Source of the DNA: [Synechococcus] sp. NIES-970
GTDB taxonomy: Bacteria; Cyanobacteriota; Cyanobacteriia; Cyanobacteriales; MRBY01
NCBI GenBank assembly: GCA_002356215.1
Contig: AP017959.1
Coordinates: forward strand, 2,124,195-2,188,194
Reading direction: 5' to 3'
Length of the DNA stretch: 64,000 nt
The translations under genes and the position numbers were made by a program. Of this stretch, positions 27,432 through 36,444 are shown piece after piece. The notes under the pieces were generated by a model, which was given only the letters and a program-made list of their open reading frames with translations, was not told the origin of the DNA and searched no databases. Numbering within the stretch: position 1 is the first letter of the stretch; the number at the start of each line of letters is the position of its first letter.

Positions 27432-28697
27432 TTAGACAAGAAATGTTTTGATTACTTTGCCAGACAAATTTTGTCCCCACCAAGGAGTATTACTTTGGGG
27501 GCAATGGAGATTCTTGGCGTTTACTTGCCATGTTTTGTGGGGATCGAACAGGATTAGGGGCTGGGAATTTTCAGGAGCGATCACCTGGACTTCATTGCCT
27601 AAACATTTTTGCGGATTACTGCTCAGGGTTTGCCAGAGTTGGAGCGGTTGCCAATCTTGGGAGACGACAAAATTTTGCCAGAGGATTGGCAGAGCAATTT
27701 CTAGACCAATTACCCCGGTCGGTGCTTCGGCAAAGCTGACAGTTTTTTCTTCGTAAAGATAGGGTTGATGATCAATGGCGATCGCCTCAATTACACCATT
27801 TTTGACACCTTCAATTAAGGCTTGTTGATCTTCCGGATTACCGAGGGGCGGATCGAGCCGCAAATTGGGATCGTAGGTGCTGAGGGCTTTAGTGTTCCAG
27901 AGCAAATGCATCCATGACACGCTAGCCGTAATCGGTAAACCGCGCTCCTTTGCAGCAGCGATCAGTTCTATACCCCGGGCGGTGGAAATACGCATCAGAT
28001 GGACAGGGGTTTTCAGTTCAGCTACTAGTTCACAGATAGCGGCGATCGCCGTGGTTTCGACGGAGGCTAATTCTTCAACGAGTCCGTAAGCTAAACTGAC
28101 TTTGCCGTAGCGGGCAGTGCCCCCATTATGGAGCGCTAAATTTTTCGGGTAGAGGGCGATCGCCCGTTGGTAGGGCCGGAGATATTCCAGGGTGCGGCGC
28201 AACAGGAGCCAGTTATTGAGGGCGCGACCATCGCTAAAGCCAGCAATCTTTGCCGTCGCTAATTCTCCCAATTCTGTGAGGGCCTCTCCTTGGCATTTTT
28301 TTGTGAGGGCGGCCCAGGGTAAAAAATTTGGTTTGGGGCTGGGCAGTTGGTTAATCCGTTGTTGAAAGCTTTGCAGTTGCCCAAAATTATCAAGGGCGGG
28401 TTGGGTGTCCGAGAGAATGCCCACCTGGGTGAAGCCCCCGGCCAACGCACCTTGGGCCAACTGTTCTAGGGTTTCGCGAGACTCATGACCGGGTTCGCTG
28501 CTGTGGCTGTAGAGATCGACCAAACCAGGCGCCAGAATCAGATCTTCTGCCTCGATACTTTCCACCTCGGCGGGTAGGTCGGTCAGTTGGGGGGCGATCG
28601 CCTGGACTTGACCTTCCCTAAGCCAAACATCCTGACGATGATCCAGATTGGCCACGGGATCTAATACCCGCACCTGCCGTAAAACCACGTTATTCAT
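27432..28697 (-). CDS. Dihydroorotase homologue with degenerate active site
   Basis: The 421-aa protein (ATG 28695-28697 preferred over a GTG five codons upstream) is a full-length amidohydrolase of the type I dihydroorotase family: ILAPGLVDLYSHSSEPGHESRETL, GGFTQVG, ARGIELIAAAKERGLPITA and AIAIDHQPYL. The metal motif normally DxHxHxREPG reads DLYSHSSEPG, so the first His is Tyr63 and the Arg is Ser. The usual PHH motif reads WMH. It is likely a non-catalytic, PyrX-like paralogue that may bind aspartate carbamoyltransferase, as known elsewhere. Its 3' end has a second, displaced copy at 22342-22467. Confidence 0.85.
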   Translation of the reverse strand: MNNVVLRQVRVLDPVANLDHRQDVWLREGQVQAIAPQLTDLPAEVESIEAEDLILAPGLVDLYSHSSEPGHESRETLEQLAQGALAGGFTQVGILSDTQPALDNFGQLQSFQQRINQLPSPKPNFLPWAALTKKCQGEALTELGELATAKIAGFSDGRALNNWLLLRRTLEYLRPYQRAIALYPKNLALHNGGTARYGKVSLAYGLVEELASVETTAIAAICELVAELKTPVHLMRISTARGIELIAAAKERGLPITASVSWMHLLWNTKALSTYDPNLRLDPPLGNPEDQQALIEGVKNGVIEAIAIDHQPYLYEEKTVSFAEAPTGVIGLEIALPILWQNFVVSQDWQPLQLWQTLSSNPQKCLGNEVQVIAPENSQPLILFDPHKTWQVNAKNLHCPQSNTPWWGQNLSGKVIKTFLV

Positions 28698-28862
28698 TGC
28701 CGCACTTGCCACCGCAATATTCCCCTTCGCGAAAATCCGTCCCCCATTCTACTGTCTCTGTCTCAAATCCCCTTGGGTTTTGGGAAATTCTGCAAGATTT
28801 AACCCAAAAGGCGATCGCCTGATTATGATCATTTTGTGGTGAATTTTGGAGTGAATCAGAAA

Positions 28863-29459
28863 ATGAGCGCATTACGGGTTGGCATTGCAGGGCCGGTGGG
28901 ATCAGGGAAAACAGCCCTCCTTGATGCCCTTTGTAAGTCTCTACGGGAGCACTATGCGATCGCCGTGGTCACCAATGACATCTACACCAAAGAAGACGCC
29001 CAATTTCTCACCCGCTCCGGGGCACTCCCCGCCGAACGCATCATGGGGGTGGAAACGGGGGGCTGTCCCCACACGGCGATCCGCGAAGATGCTTCCTTAA
29101 ATTTGGCGGCGATCGCTGAACTCGAAGAAAAATTTCAACCTTTAACCCTGATGTTTGTTGAGAGTGGCGGTGATAATTTGGCCGCCACCTTTAGCCCGGA
29201 ACTAGTCGATTTAACAATCTATGTCATTGATGTGGCTGCCGGCGATAAAATTCCCCGTAAAGGTGGCCCCGGCATTACTAAATCTGATCTGTTGGTAATT
29301 AACAAAATCGACCTTGCCCCAGCAGTGGGCGCAGATTTAGACGTGATGGACCGAGACGCAAAAAAAATGCGCGGCGACAAGCCCTTTATTTTTACCAATC
29401 TCAAAACTCAGGAAGGTTTAGATGGTGTGATTGATTTTGTCGAAAAACACATTGTTTGA
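28863..29459 (+). CDS. ureG: Urease accessory GTPase UreG
   Basis: The 198-aa protein is a SIMIBI-class GTPase that drives nickel insertion into urease. P-loop [29 protein letters not shown], the [15 protein letters not shown] metal-binding CPH motif, FVESGGDNL and NKIDLAP are all intact. The ATG at 28863 ([11 protein letters not shown]) is chosen over an upstream in-frame start. No other urease gene is adjacent, so the ure genes are scattered in this genome. Confidence 0.97.
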   Translation: MSALRVGIAGPVGSGKTALLDALCKSLREHYAIAVVTNDIYTKEDAQFLTRSGALPAERIMGVETGGCPHTAIREDASLNLAAIAELEEKFQPLTLMFVESGGDNLAATFSPELVDLTIYVIDVAAGDKIPRKGGPGITKSDLLVINKIDLAPAVGADLDVMDRDAKKMRGDKPFIFTNLKTQEGLDGVIDFVEKHIV

Positions 29460-29592
29460 GATTTTAAATCATCATGAAATTAGCCGGGATTCAAATTTTC
29501 TAGATCAGCTAAATCTTGCAATCTCCCCGAAGTATGTTTATTGATCTACAGATTTTCAAAGCTAATGACATTAATTGGCAAATCTTCAATTG

Positions 29593-29918
29593 TTATAGTT
29601 GTTTTTTTTGATAACAGCTTTTGAAATCAACGCCATTAGGTGTTGTCAACAAATCAATCCGACTAGGGAGATAACCCAACTGAATGATTTGACCAGGAGC
29701 TTGAAAATCTTCTGGCATAATCCCCAAGCTACCAAAACCAAATTCTTCTAAGACTGTAATTAAAAGCTGTGCATTTTCTGCACTCGTCTTAATCCAGATA
29801 TCAATATCTTTTATGTAACGGAGATGATCAGGGATTGCGTGTAATCCCCAATAAGCAAATATTCAACCCTATGCTTATTTAATAATTCGATAAATTCTCT
29901 GAAGTCTGGGGTGAGCAC
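29593..29918 (-). pseudogene. Frameshifted nucleotidyltransferase (MNT-like)
   Basis: A GTG at 29916-29918 opens VLTPDFREFIELLNKHRVEYLLIG. The frame then breaks where the family has a GGYAxxxHG-like catalytic motif. In another frame it continues DHLRYIKDIDIWIKTSAENA and on to SRIDLLTTPNGVDF before a stop at 29593-29595. The catalytic glycine motif is damaged, and the C-terminal third expected for these roughly 150-aa proteins is missing. It overlaps the small gene at 29875-30054, the normal arrangement of the pair. Confidence 0.75.
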
Positions 29919-30054
29919 TATTGTATTTGTGTTGGTGGTATTCTCGGCGGATCTGTTCGAGAGCTGCTATGCGTACTTCTGGAGATTGATTCTGCCAGTA
30001 AAGACAGTCTTTGGGTTGTTCAGTTTGCCTGAATTTACAAATTACTTTTTCCAT
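29875..30054 (-). CDS. Small conserved protein paired with a nucleotidyltransferase
   Basis: The 59-aa frame from ATG 30052-30054 starts MEKVICKFRQTEQPKDCLYW and contains SPEVRIAALEQIRREYH and a C-terminal PRLQRIYRIIK. Proteins of this shape lie directly upstream of, and overlap, MNT-like nucleotidyltransferases in many cyanobacteria, as here. The function is unknown; a toxin-antitoxin role has been suggested for such pairs but is not shown. The frame is intact although its partner is broken. Confidence 0.6.
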   Translation of the reverse strand: MEKVICKFRQTEQPKDCLYWQNQSPEVRIAALEQIRREYHQHKYNSAHPRLQRIYRIIK

Positions 30055-30171
30055 ACATTTTCAATGAAAACCATTAAATTTTAGGATGTTTTTTAAAAAT
30101 CTGATCACGATGCAGAGCCGATACAATAAGCATAAATAAACTTTTTTAGATTATCTTTGGAGCGATCGCCT

Positions 30172-31356
30172 GTGTTAGATGGAGAACAACTATCCTACAT
30201 TGTGTCCCAAGCTTGCCGCCATTATCAGTTTTCTAAAGCAATTCGGCAACGGGCCTGGGTAGAAATCGACCATCAAGCCCTAGCGGATAATATTCGCGCG
30301 CTTAAAGGAATTCTAGCCCCCCAAACGGCCTTGATGGCGGTGGTAAAAGCCGACGCCTATGGCCATGGCGCTATCAAAGTAGCCGAAACAGTCCTCCGGG
30401 CCGGGGCAACTTGGCTGGCGATCGCCACCCTCGGCGAAGGGGTCGAACTGCGCGAAGCAGGGATCACCGCGCCAATTTTAGTTTTAGGGGCGACTAATAC
30501 CACCGAAGAAATTGAGGCGATCGCCCACTGGGATTTGCAACCCACCCTCTGCACCCTAGCTCAAGTGAAATTATTTGACCAAACCGCCGCGAAGTTGGGC
30601 AAAATCTTACCGGTTCACCTCAAAATCGACACCGGGATGTCCCGCCTGGGAACCCGCTGGGAAGAAGCATTACCCTTTGTCAGCGCCGCCCACGCAGCCT
30701 CTAATTTGAACATCGCCAGCATCTATTCCCATTTCGCCACCGCCGACGAACCAGATCCCAGCACCCTCAATCAACAACACCAACGCTTCCAGGAGGCGAT
30801 CGCCAATTTTCAGCAGCATGGTATTCCCATCCCGAAATTACATATCAGCAACTCTGCCGCTACTCTTCATAGCACGGCTCTCCACTATGACCTAGTGCGC
30901 ATCGGCCTTTCAATTTATGGCGTTTATCCAGCCCCCCATCTCGCCGCGCAAGTTTCCCTCAGACCAGTCCTCCAAGTCAAAGCTCGGATCACTCAAATCA
31001 AGACCCTCCCCCCTAACACAGGCGTGAGCTATGGCCATCGCTTTAAAACAAGTGCCCCAACAAAAATTGCTGTGGTGGGTATTGGCTATGCCGATGGAGT
31101 TCCCCGCCGTCTGTCTAATCAGCTCAAAGTTTTGGTCAATGGCATCTTTGCGCCCCAGGTCGGCGCGATTACCATGGATCAAATCATGCTCGATGTCACC
31201 CACTTACCAGCGGTGCAGGTAGGGGATGTGGTGACCTTGATTGGCCATGAAACTAAAGAACAATTAACCGTAGACCAATGGGCCAACCAGCTGGGGACTA
31301 TTTCCTGGGAAATTCTCTGTGGTTTCAAGCACCGGCTGCCTCGCATTAACTTGTAA
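30172..31356 (+). CDS. alr: Alanine racemase
   Basis: The 394-aa PLP enzyme makes D-alanine for peptidoglycan. The PLP lysine lies in AVVKADAYGHG, the second catalytic tyrosine in NTGVSYGHRF, and RAWVEIDHQALADNIRAL, HLKIDTGMSRLGT, GYADGVPRRLSN and GAITMDQIMLDVT are typical. The frame opens with TTG at 30157, but GTG at 30172 follows a GGAG ribosome-binding sequence (30159-30162) at good spacing and is preferred. Confidence 0.95.
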   Translation: MLDGEQLSYIVSQACRHYQFSKAIRQRAWVEIDHQALADNIRALKGILAPQTALMAVVKADAYGHGAIKVAETVLRAGATWLAIATLGEGVELREAGITAPILVLGATNTTEEIEAIAHWDLQPTLCTLAQVKLFDQTAAKLGKILPVHLKIDTGMSRLGTRWEEALPFVSAAHAASNLNIASIYSHFATADEPDPSTLNQQHQRFQEAIANFQQHGIPIPKLHISNSAATLHSTALHYDLVRIGLSIYGVYPAPHLAAQVSLRPVLQVKARITQIKTLPPNTGVSYGHRFKTSAPTKIAVVGIGYADGVPRRLSNQLKVLVNGIFAPQVGAITMDQIMLDVTHLPAVQVGDVVTLIGHETKEQLTVDQWANQLGTISWEILCGFKHRLPRINL

Positions 31357-31380
31357 GGCTTGTGGCAACCCCGGTGAAAT

Positions 31381-33033
31381 TTACGGCTGCAATTCCTCAA
31401 GAATCATAAAACGCACATGGTTTAAGGCTAAATCCCCAAGGGAAACCTGTTCTTTGGGGACAACTTCACCATGGTGATACAGTTTTTCAAAGGGAACTCC
31501 TTTCGCCATCTCCGCATGATACCAAGCCAATCCCATGAAAAAGCGGGCTGGATAGGGCCCCCCTTCGCAGAGATCATCCGGGTTAGACTCCATTGGTAAC
31601 CAGCCATAACCGGGTACATAAAATTCCATCCACACATGGTTATAATCCGGCTGGAGAGGCATATTTCTCAGGTGGGCATGGGCCGGACATTTATAGCGGC
31701 CAACGGTGCGGCTGGCAATCTGATTGAGGCGAGAGAGCGCGAGTAAGACACCTAAATATTCTCCACAGGAACCAACACCCCGCCGGAGGGCAATATCTGG
31801 GGTATCAATGTGGGGTTTGATGCCATAGGAGAGGTGGTCATAAACATAGTTGCGGATGTTGTACATTTGCCGGAGCAGATTAGTCTCAGTACCCACAGCG
31901 TCTTCCGCTGCCCGCTGGATAATCTCCGTTTCCATGGCGAGGTTTTCGTTGTCTACCAAATATTGCCCCTGCATCACCTCGGAGAGGGGGGGCAGATTTT
32001 CACAGTCCCTGGGGGTGAATTGATATTTGATGCTCCACACCTTGAGGATTGCTCGCCAGCCGAAAATATAGCGTTGTTGTTCATTGAGTTGGTCGAATTT
32101 AAAGACCGCTATTTTTTGGCCGTCTTTTTCTTCGATGGTAAAGGGCAGGCCCACTGGCTCGATGCTGACCACCTGTTGGCGATCGGTTTCAGCGGGGAGG
32201 GCGATTTTCCATTCGAGGTTTTGCAACTCGACCGGATCGAGGGGGGAGAGTTCTTCCACATAGCTCATCTCCAGGAGAAAACCATTGGAGAGGGCATATT
32301 TTTTCTCGGGGTCATAGCGATAGTAGAGGGGATGCAGAAACGTGACATCTCGATACTGGAGTTCGTAGTTGGGGTCGGCATTGGGGTTATCGCGGATGTA
32401 GGGTTCCTGGGAGGCATAGGCCACATAGAGAATATCTGGGCTACCCTGGGAATTGGGGCAAAAAGCAAGGCCAGTGGGGGACTCAAAGGGAGTGAGGAGG
32501 GTGAATTTTACTTCGCCAGTGGCCCGCTCAAGGCAATAGACAGTTTGTTCGAGGCTGTCGGAAACCCAGAGTTCTTCGCCGCGAATCACTAAGTTTTCGA
32601 TACCGATGCCGGGCGCATAGAGACTGGTGATAGATTGGCGACTAACGGCGTCGTAGATAAAAATTTCGCCTTGTTTCTGACAAGAGATGTAGAGGCTGTT
32701 GCCGGAAATTGCCACCCCGTTGACGGTATCGGCAAAGCGGATGATCAGTTCGGGCTGCCATTGACCATCGGTGATAGAACATCTGTAGAGGCGATCGCCA
32801 CTGGTAAACCACAGGGTGTCATTTTGGATTGCGAGACTTGTAGCGCCGATAAACCCGGACCAGGTTTTGGGATTCATAATTTCGGTGGCATCAGTCTGGG
32901 GATTGATCCGCAGGAGATAGCCATTAATATTTTCGATTGCCCAGATATAGCCGTCATAGAAGGCCACACCGTGGAGGGCATAGGTTGAAATGGGGCGAAT
33001 GGTGCGGTGATTAACGGGGGTGGCAGTGCTCAA
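31381..33033 (-). CDS. Beta-propeller and transglutaminase-like protein
   Basis: The 550-aa product combines an N-terminal region of repeated beta-strand units (about 1-230, with motifs such as GVAFYDGYIWAIE, SLAIQNDTLWF and GVAISGNSLYISC) resembling a seven-bladed propeller, a linker domain, and a C-terminal transglutaminase core. The core has Cys in RRGVGSCGEYLG, His in YNHVWMEFYVPGYGWLPM and an acidic residue in ESNPDD, a complete papain-like triad. Start is TTG (33031-33033) with no better alternative nearby. No signal peptide is seen. The substrate is unknown; protease or amidase activity is possible. Confidence 0.82.
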   Translation of the reverse strand: MSTATPVNHRTIRPISTYALHGVAFYDGYIWAIENINGYLLRINPQTDATEIMNPKTWSGFIGATSLAIQNDTLWFTSGDRLYRCSITDGQWQPELIIRFADTVNGVAISGNSLYISCQKQGEIFIYDAVSRQSITSLYAPGIGIENLVIRGEELWVSDSLEQTVYCLERATGEVKFTLLTPFESPTGLAFCPNSQGSPDILYVAYASQEPYIRDNPNADPNYELQYRDVTFLHPLYYRYDPEKKYALSNGFLLEMSYVEELSPLDPVELQNLEWKIALPAETDRQQVVSIEPVGLPFTIEEKDGQKIAVFKFDQLNEQQRYIFGWRAILKVWSIKYQFTPRDCENLPPLSEVMQGQYLVDNENLAMETEIIQRAAEDAVGTETNLLRQMYNIRNYVYDHLSYGIKPHIDTPDIALRRGVGSCGEYLGVLLALSRLNQIASRTVGRYKCPAHAHLRNMPLQPDYNHVWMEFYVPGYGWLPMESNPDDLCEGGPYPARFFMGLAWYHAEMAKGVPFEKLYHHGEVVPKEQVSLGDLALNHVRFMILEELQP

Positions 33034-33165
33034 AATCCCAATATCCGGTCATAAGTTGTATTCTTCATTAGGATTATCACCTATGAAACTCCTTTCGTTC
33101 TCGTTTCCATCGGGGAGATTAGGAGGGTTTTGTACAAAAACCTTGATGTTTTGTGAGGAATAGTT

Positions 33166-33747
33166 ATGGGAATGGCTCTTGATCGCGCTCGAGTGATTAC
33201 CTGGCTAGAAAACCATGTGTCGCCCCATCGTTTGCACCATATCCTTGGGGTTGAACAGTTTGCCCAGACTTTAGCACTCCGCTATGGTGTTGATCCGGGT
33301 CAGGCGGCCCAAGCCGGTTTATTACACGACTTAGCTAAATTTTTCCCGCCCCAACAATTGCTACATATGGCCCAGGAACATGATTTAGACATTGACCCTA
33401 TTTGCGAAAAAATCCCCCATTTACTTCATGCTGATGTGAGTGCGTTTGTGGCGCGGCAGGAATTTGGGGTAAAAGATGAGGTCATTCTCCAGGCGATCGC
33501 CAACCATACTTTGGGGCGGCCAGGCATGGATCTATTAAGTTGTATTATCTTTGTGGCTGATGCCCTAGAACCGGGTCGTGGCGATGAAAAGAAGCTCCGA
33601 AAATTGCGGGAACTCAGCGAAACAAATTTACATAAGACCGTGGCCGGGGTTTGCGAATACATGATCAAATACCTCATCAAACATCACAAAATCATTCACC
33701 CTCGGATGATCCTGACCCGCAACTGGGCTCTAAAGGCCAAAGATTAA
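33166..33747 (+). CDS. yqeK: HD-domain bis(5'-nucleosyl)-tetraphosphatase YqeK
   Basis: The 193-aa protein has the YqeK arrangement: SPHRLHHILGVEQFAQTLA, HD motif AGLLHDLAKFF, HADVSAFVARQEF and the ANHTLGRPGMD and IIFVADALEPGR segments. Characterised YqeK enzymes split Ap4A symmetrically into two ADP. In many bacteria the gene neighbours nadD or rsfS; here it is alone. Confidence 0.92.
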   Translation: MGMALDRARVITWLENHVSPHRLHHILGVEQFAQTLALRYGVDPGQAAQAGLLHDLAKFFPPQQLLHMAQEHDLDIDPICEKIPHLLHADVSAFVARQEFGVKDEVILQAIANHTLGRPGMDLLSCIIFVADALEPGRGDEKKLRKLRELSETNLHKTVAGVCEYMIKYLIKHHKIIHPRMILTRNWALKAKD

Positions 33748-33863
33748 AAACTAAAAGGCGATCGCCTCTATCCTGAAAGCACCTTGGTGCTAGCTAAACC
33801 CAGTACTACCGAGCCACTTCGTTTCACATGGCCATTATGAAAGCCCAATCGATCAGCAATTGC

Positions 33864-34382
33864 CTAGGGGACTAGGGCGTGATCCTCTTGATCTTGGGAA
33901 TGCTGCCGCGAACGGTGGCGCCGAGAAACAGTCTGCTCCGGATCAATGCCGTCAAAAGTAGGCGGCAGCCAAACTCGGATTACCAGTAGCGTCCCCAACA
34001 CCAAAAGAAAAATGCAAGCAACTAAAACCTGTGTCCAGGGCGTTTCCAACACACCACGCACAATGATTTCCCTGAGTACAGAAACAATTGATACCTCAAC
34101 CGCCACGCCAATCGAAACCCGATGTTCTTGCAGGTAGATAATCAATAAGCGAAACAGCTCGACCAGGATCAGGAGAAAAAGAATATCGGAGGTCACCGTT
34201 TGAAATTGCAAGGGGGGCAACAACGAAAGCACCATCTCCCGCAATTGCAAAACCATAAAGCTAAACAGCCCAATACACAGACTAATGACAATCAGATCTT
34301 GAATCGTTTCTAACAACCGCACAACATAGGTGCTATTGAGCCAGCGATACCAAGGCAGAGGTAGAGTTTGAGGGGTTTTCAT
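33864..34382 (-). CDS. PsiE-like phosphate-starvation-inducible membrane protein
   Basis: The 172-aa protein has about four hydrophobic segments (near 27-47, 63-84, 95-110 and 118-137) with the PsiE-type VELFRLLIIYLQEHRVSIGVAVEVSIVSVLREIIVRG core. The C-terminal 35 residues are soluble and His/Arg-rich. PsiE proteins are of unknown function; phosphate regulation is not shown by anything in this sequence. Confidence 0.82.
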   Translation of the reverse strand: MKTPQTLPLPWYRWLNSTYVVRLLETIQDLIVISLCIGLFSFMVLQLREMVLSLLPPLQFQTVTSDILFLLILVELFRLLIIYLQEHRVSIGVAVEVSIVSVLREIIVRGVLETPWTQVLVACIFLLVLGTLLVIRVWLPPTFDGIDPEQTVSRRHRSRQHSQDQEDHALVP

Positions 34383-34451
34383 CGAAAAAACTCAGCTAGG
34401 GGAAACAATATGGCTTGATCACCGAAGGAAATCTTGGTCATGTGACAAGGA

Positions 34452-34781
34452 TTAACAATAACGGCAGACTTCACTCGGAGAGTTTTCAGCGAGGTAACAA
34501 AGGGCTTTAAATCTCAAGGCCACCACTTCTTCATAGAGGGGATTGAGTTTACAAAGGGGCGGAATTTTAAAGTGAATCAGACCCGCTAAAGAAATTTCCT
34601 GGGCGAAGGGACACTGGGCTGGTACAAGCTGGCAAATCATCCGCGCCTGGTCAACATCGACAATCTCCAAATGATTGAGCCATCGACGGAGGGGTCGGAG
34701 CAAGTCAAAAGCGTTTGCCGCCGGGGAGGAAAGTTTTTCTGTAGGGCTTTTTGAAGCTTGTTGGCGTGGGAAAAGAAGCAT
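34452..34781 (-). CDS. Mo-dependent nitrogenase C-terminal domain-like small protein
   Basis: The 109-aa protein (ATG 34779-34781 chosen over an upstream TTG) carries RRWLNHLEIVDVDQARMICQLVPAQCPF, IPPLCKLNPLYEEVVALRFKALCYL and a final CRYC. This cysteine-containing domain is annotated as the Mo-dependent nitrogenase C-terminal family and is common as a stand-alone protein in cyanobacteria that do not fix nitrogen. There are no nif genes here, so the name should not be taken as function. Regularly spaced cysteines suggest metal binding. Confidence 0.8.
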   Translation of the reverse strand: MLLFPRQQASKSPTEKLSSPAANAFDLLRPLRRWLNHLEIVDVDQARMICQLVPAQCPFAQEISLAGLIHFKIPPLCKLNPLYEEVVALRFKALCYLAENSPSEVCRYC

Positions 34782-34952
34782 GGCGAATATTTTTTGGAAT
34801 AACAATAACCTTGTTCTTCTACAGTCTAAAGATAAGCTTCAAGAATTAAAATACTGCAACAATATAAATATTGTTTATCATTGATAATCTCTACTTAACT
34901 AAGCCTGTGAGCAAAAGTATTTGGGTAGAAGATACGCCAGGATCTCGGGATA

Positions 34953-36326
34953 ATGATTCAGCTTGCCCGGGCGATCGCCCTCATGTTTCTTAGGTTAAGT
35001 TCGTTTAAGCAGCCGGAAAGGAAAGGTTATCATGAAGGCAAGTTTCAGTCCTGGTACTTTCTCTTGCCCTACTCCTCCGAGCCTGATCCAGCGAAATCCT
35101 TTACCTTCCCCAACGGCCTCCAAGTGATTCACCAATATTTGCCTGGGGCTCCGGTGGTGGTGACGGATGTGTGGGTGAAAGCCGGGGCGATCGCCGAACC
35201 GACAGAATGGGAAGGGATGGCGCATTTTTTAGAACATATGGTCTTCAAGGGTTCCTCTCAAGTACGCCCTGGGGAATTTGATCAAATTGTCGAAACCTGT
35301 GGCGGCGTGAGTAATGCGGCCACTAGTTATGACTATGCCCATTTTTATCTCAGTACTGCCGGCGATCGCCTCCCCGAAACCCTGCCTTATCTCAGTGATA
35401 TTTTGCTGAATGCCACTATTCCCGACGAAGAATTTATTCGAGAACGCCAGGTCGTCCTTGAAGAGATTAGCATCAGCCACGATGACCCCGATTGGCTCAC
35501 CTTCCAAGAATTAAACCGCCTCCTTTACCAAAGTCATCCCTATGGGCGATCGATTCTCGGGGAAGCTGACCAACTGTGCGGCTATACCCCCAACCAAATG
35601 CGGTGTTTCCATCGCACCCATTACCAACCCCAAAATTTAACCGTTGGTATCGTTGGGAATATCCCTGCCGACCAAGCCTTAAACCTGGTACAGGAAACCT
35701 TTAGTCACTTCCAAGTGCCCTCGGAATGTCCTCCTTTCGCCATGGAAGCAGAGCCCCCACTCATTGATATCCGTCGCAGTGAACTGCAGGTTCCCGATGT
35801 GCAGATGGCGCGTCTGGTGATGGGTTGGCTCGCAACGGGGGTAGAGCAATTTACCGATGCTGTGGGTTTAGATTTGCTGTCGGTGATTTTAGCGGGGACG
35901 GCCTCCGCTTGGCTTGTGCAAGAGCTACGGGAAAAACGTCAGTGGGTGATGGACATCAGCAGTGGCTTTTCACTGCAGCGCGATTCTAGTTTATTTACGA
36001 TACAGGCTTGGCTTGATGCAGAGTATTTGGGGGATGTAGAACTGATTATTGGCGATCGCCTCGCCGATCTCCAGACCCAATACATTAGTGAAAGTGAAGT
36101 CATACGAGCCCAAAGGGTGCTCTGCAATGACCATATTTTTTCTACCGAAACAGCCAGCCAGTTGGCCGGACTTTACGGCTATTATCAAACCCTCGGCAAT
36201 CTGGAATATGCCTATCTTTATCCCCAAATTGTTGCCTCTTTTACGCCCCAAGACCTACAGCGTTTAGCACGCCAATATCTATCCCCAGAACGCTATGGCA
36301 TTGTTACCCTAGTCGGTGAATATTAA
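34953..36326 (+). CDS. M16 family zinc metallopeptidase
   Basis: The 457-aa protein is an insulinase/processing-peptidase-like enzyme with the inverted zinc motif in MAHFLEHMVFKGS (HxxEH) and the distal glutamate in ERQVVLEEISISHDDP. The first 50 residues are not homologous-looking and the true start could lie at a later codon, but the ATG at 34953 is usable. The C-terminal half has the inactive-type M16 repeat. Cyanobacteria often carry two such genes in tandem; only one is seen here. Confidence 0.9.
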   Translation: MIQLARAIALMFLRLSSFKQPERKGYHEGKFQSWYFLLPYSSEPDPAKSFTFPNGLQVIHQYLPGAPVVVTDVWVKAGAIAEPTEWEGMAHFLEHMVFKGSSQVRPGEFDQIVETCGGVSNAATSYDYAHFYLSTAGDRLPETLPYLSDILLNATIPDEEFIRERQVVLEEISISHDDPDWLTFQELNRLLYQSHPYGRSILGEADQLCGYTPNQMRCFHRTHYQPQNLTVGIVGNIPADQALNLVQETFSHFQVPSECPPFAMEAEPPLIDIRRSELQVPDVQMARLVMGWLATGVEQFTDAVGLDLLSVILAGTASAWLVQELREKRQWVMDISSGFSLQRDSSLFTIQAWLDAEYLGDVELIIGDRLADLQTQYISESEVIRAQRVLCNDHIFSTETASQLAGLYGYYQTLGNLEYAYLYPQIVASFTPQDLQRLARQYLSPERYGIVTLVGEY

Positions 36327-36380
36327 TCGCTTAAATAGTCTTTAATCTCCCCGAAGTGGGACATTTTCCAAAATTTTTCC

Positions 36381-36425
36381 AAACAAAAGAAAGACCTATG
36401 AACTTCACAGATCTTTCTTTTGTTT
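36381..36425. terminator. Bidirectional terminator between the M16 peptidase gene and sigA
   Basis: AAACAAAAGAAAGA (36381-36394) and TCTTTCTTTTGTTT (36412-36425) form a perfect 14-bp stem with a 17-nt loop, which can extend by a few pairs inward. The T-rich arms serve both convergent genes. Confidence 0.75.
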
Positions 36426-36444
36426 CTAAAGGCTATCCGTTAAC

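Noticed and set aside
29875-30054. Treating the small gene and the broken nucleotidyltransferase as one fused gene
   Set aside because: They are in different frames and overlap by 44 bp, which matches the usual two-gene arrangement.
31810-32592. 260-codon frame antisense to the transglutaminase gene
   Set aside because: Glycine- and isoleucine-rich shadow of the real gene, with no recognisable domain or ribosome-binding site.
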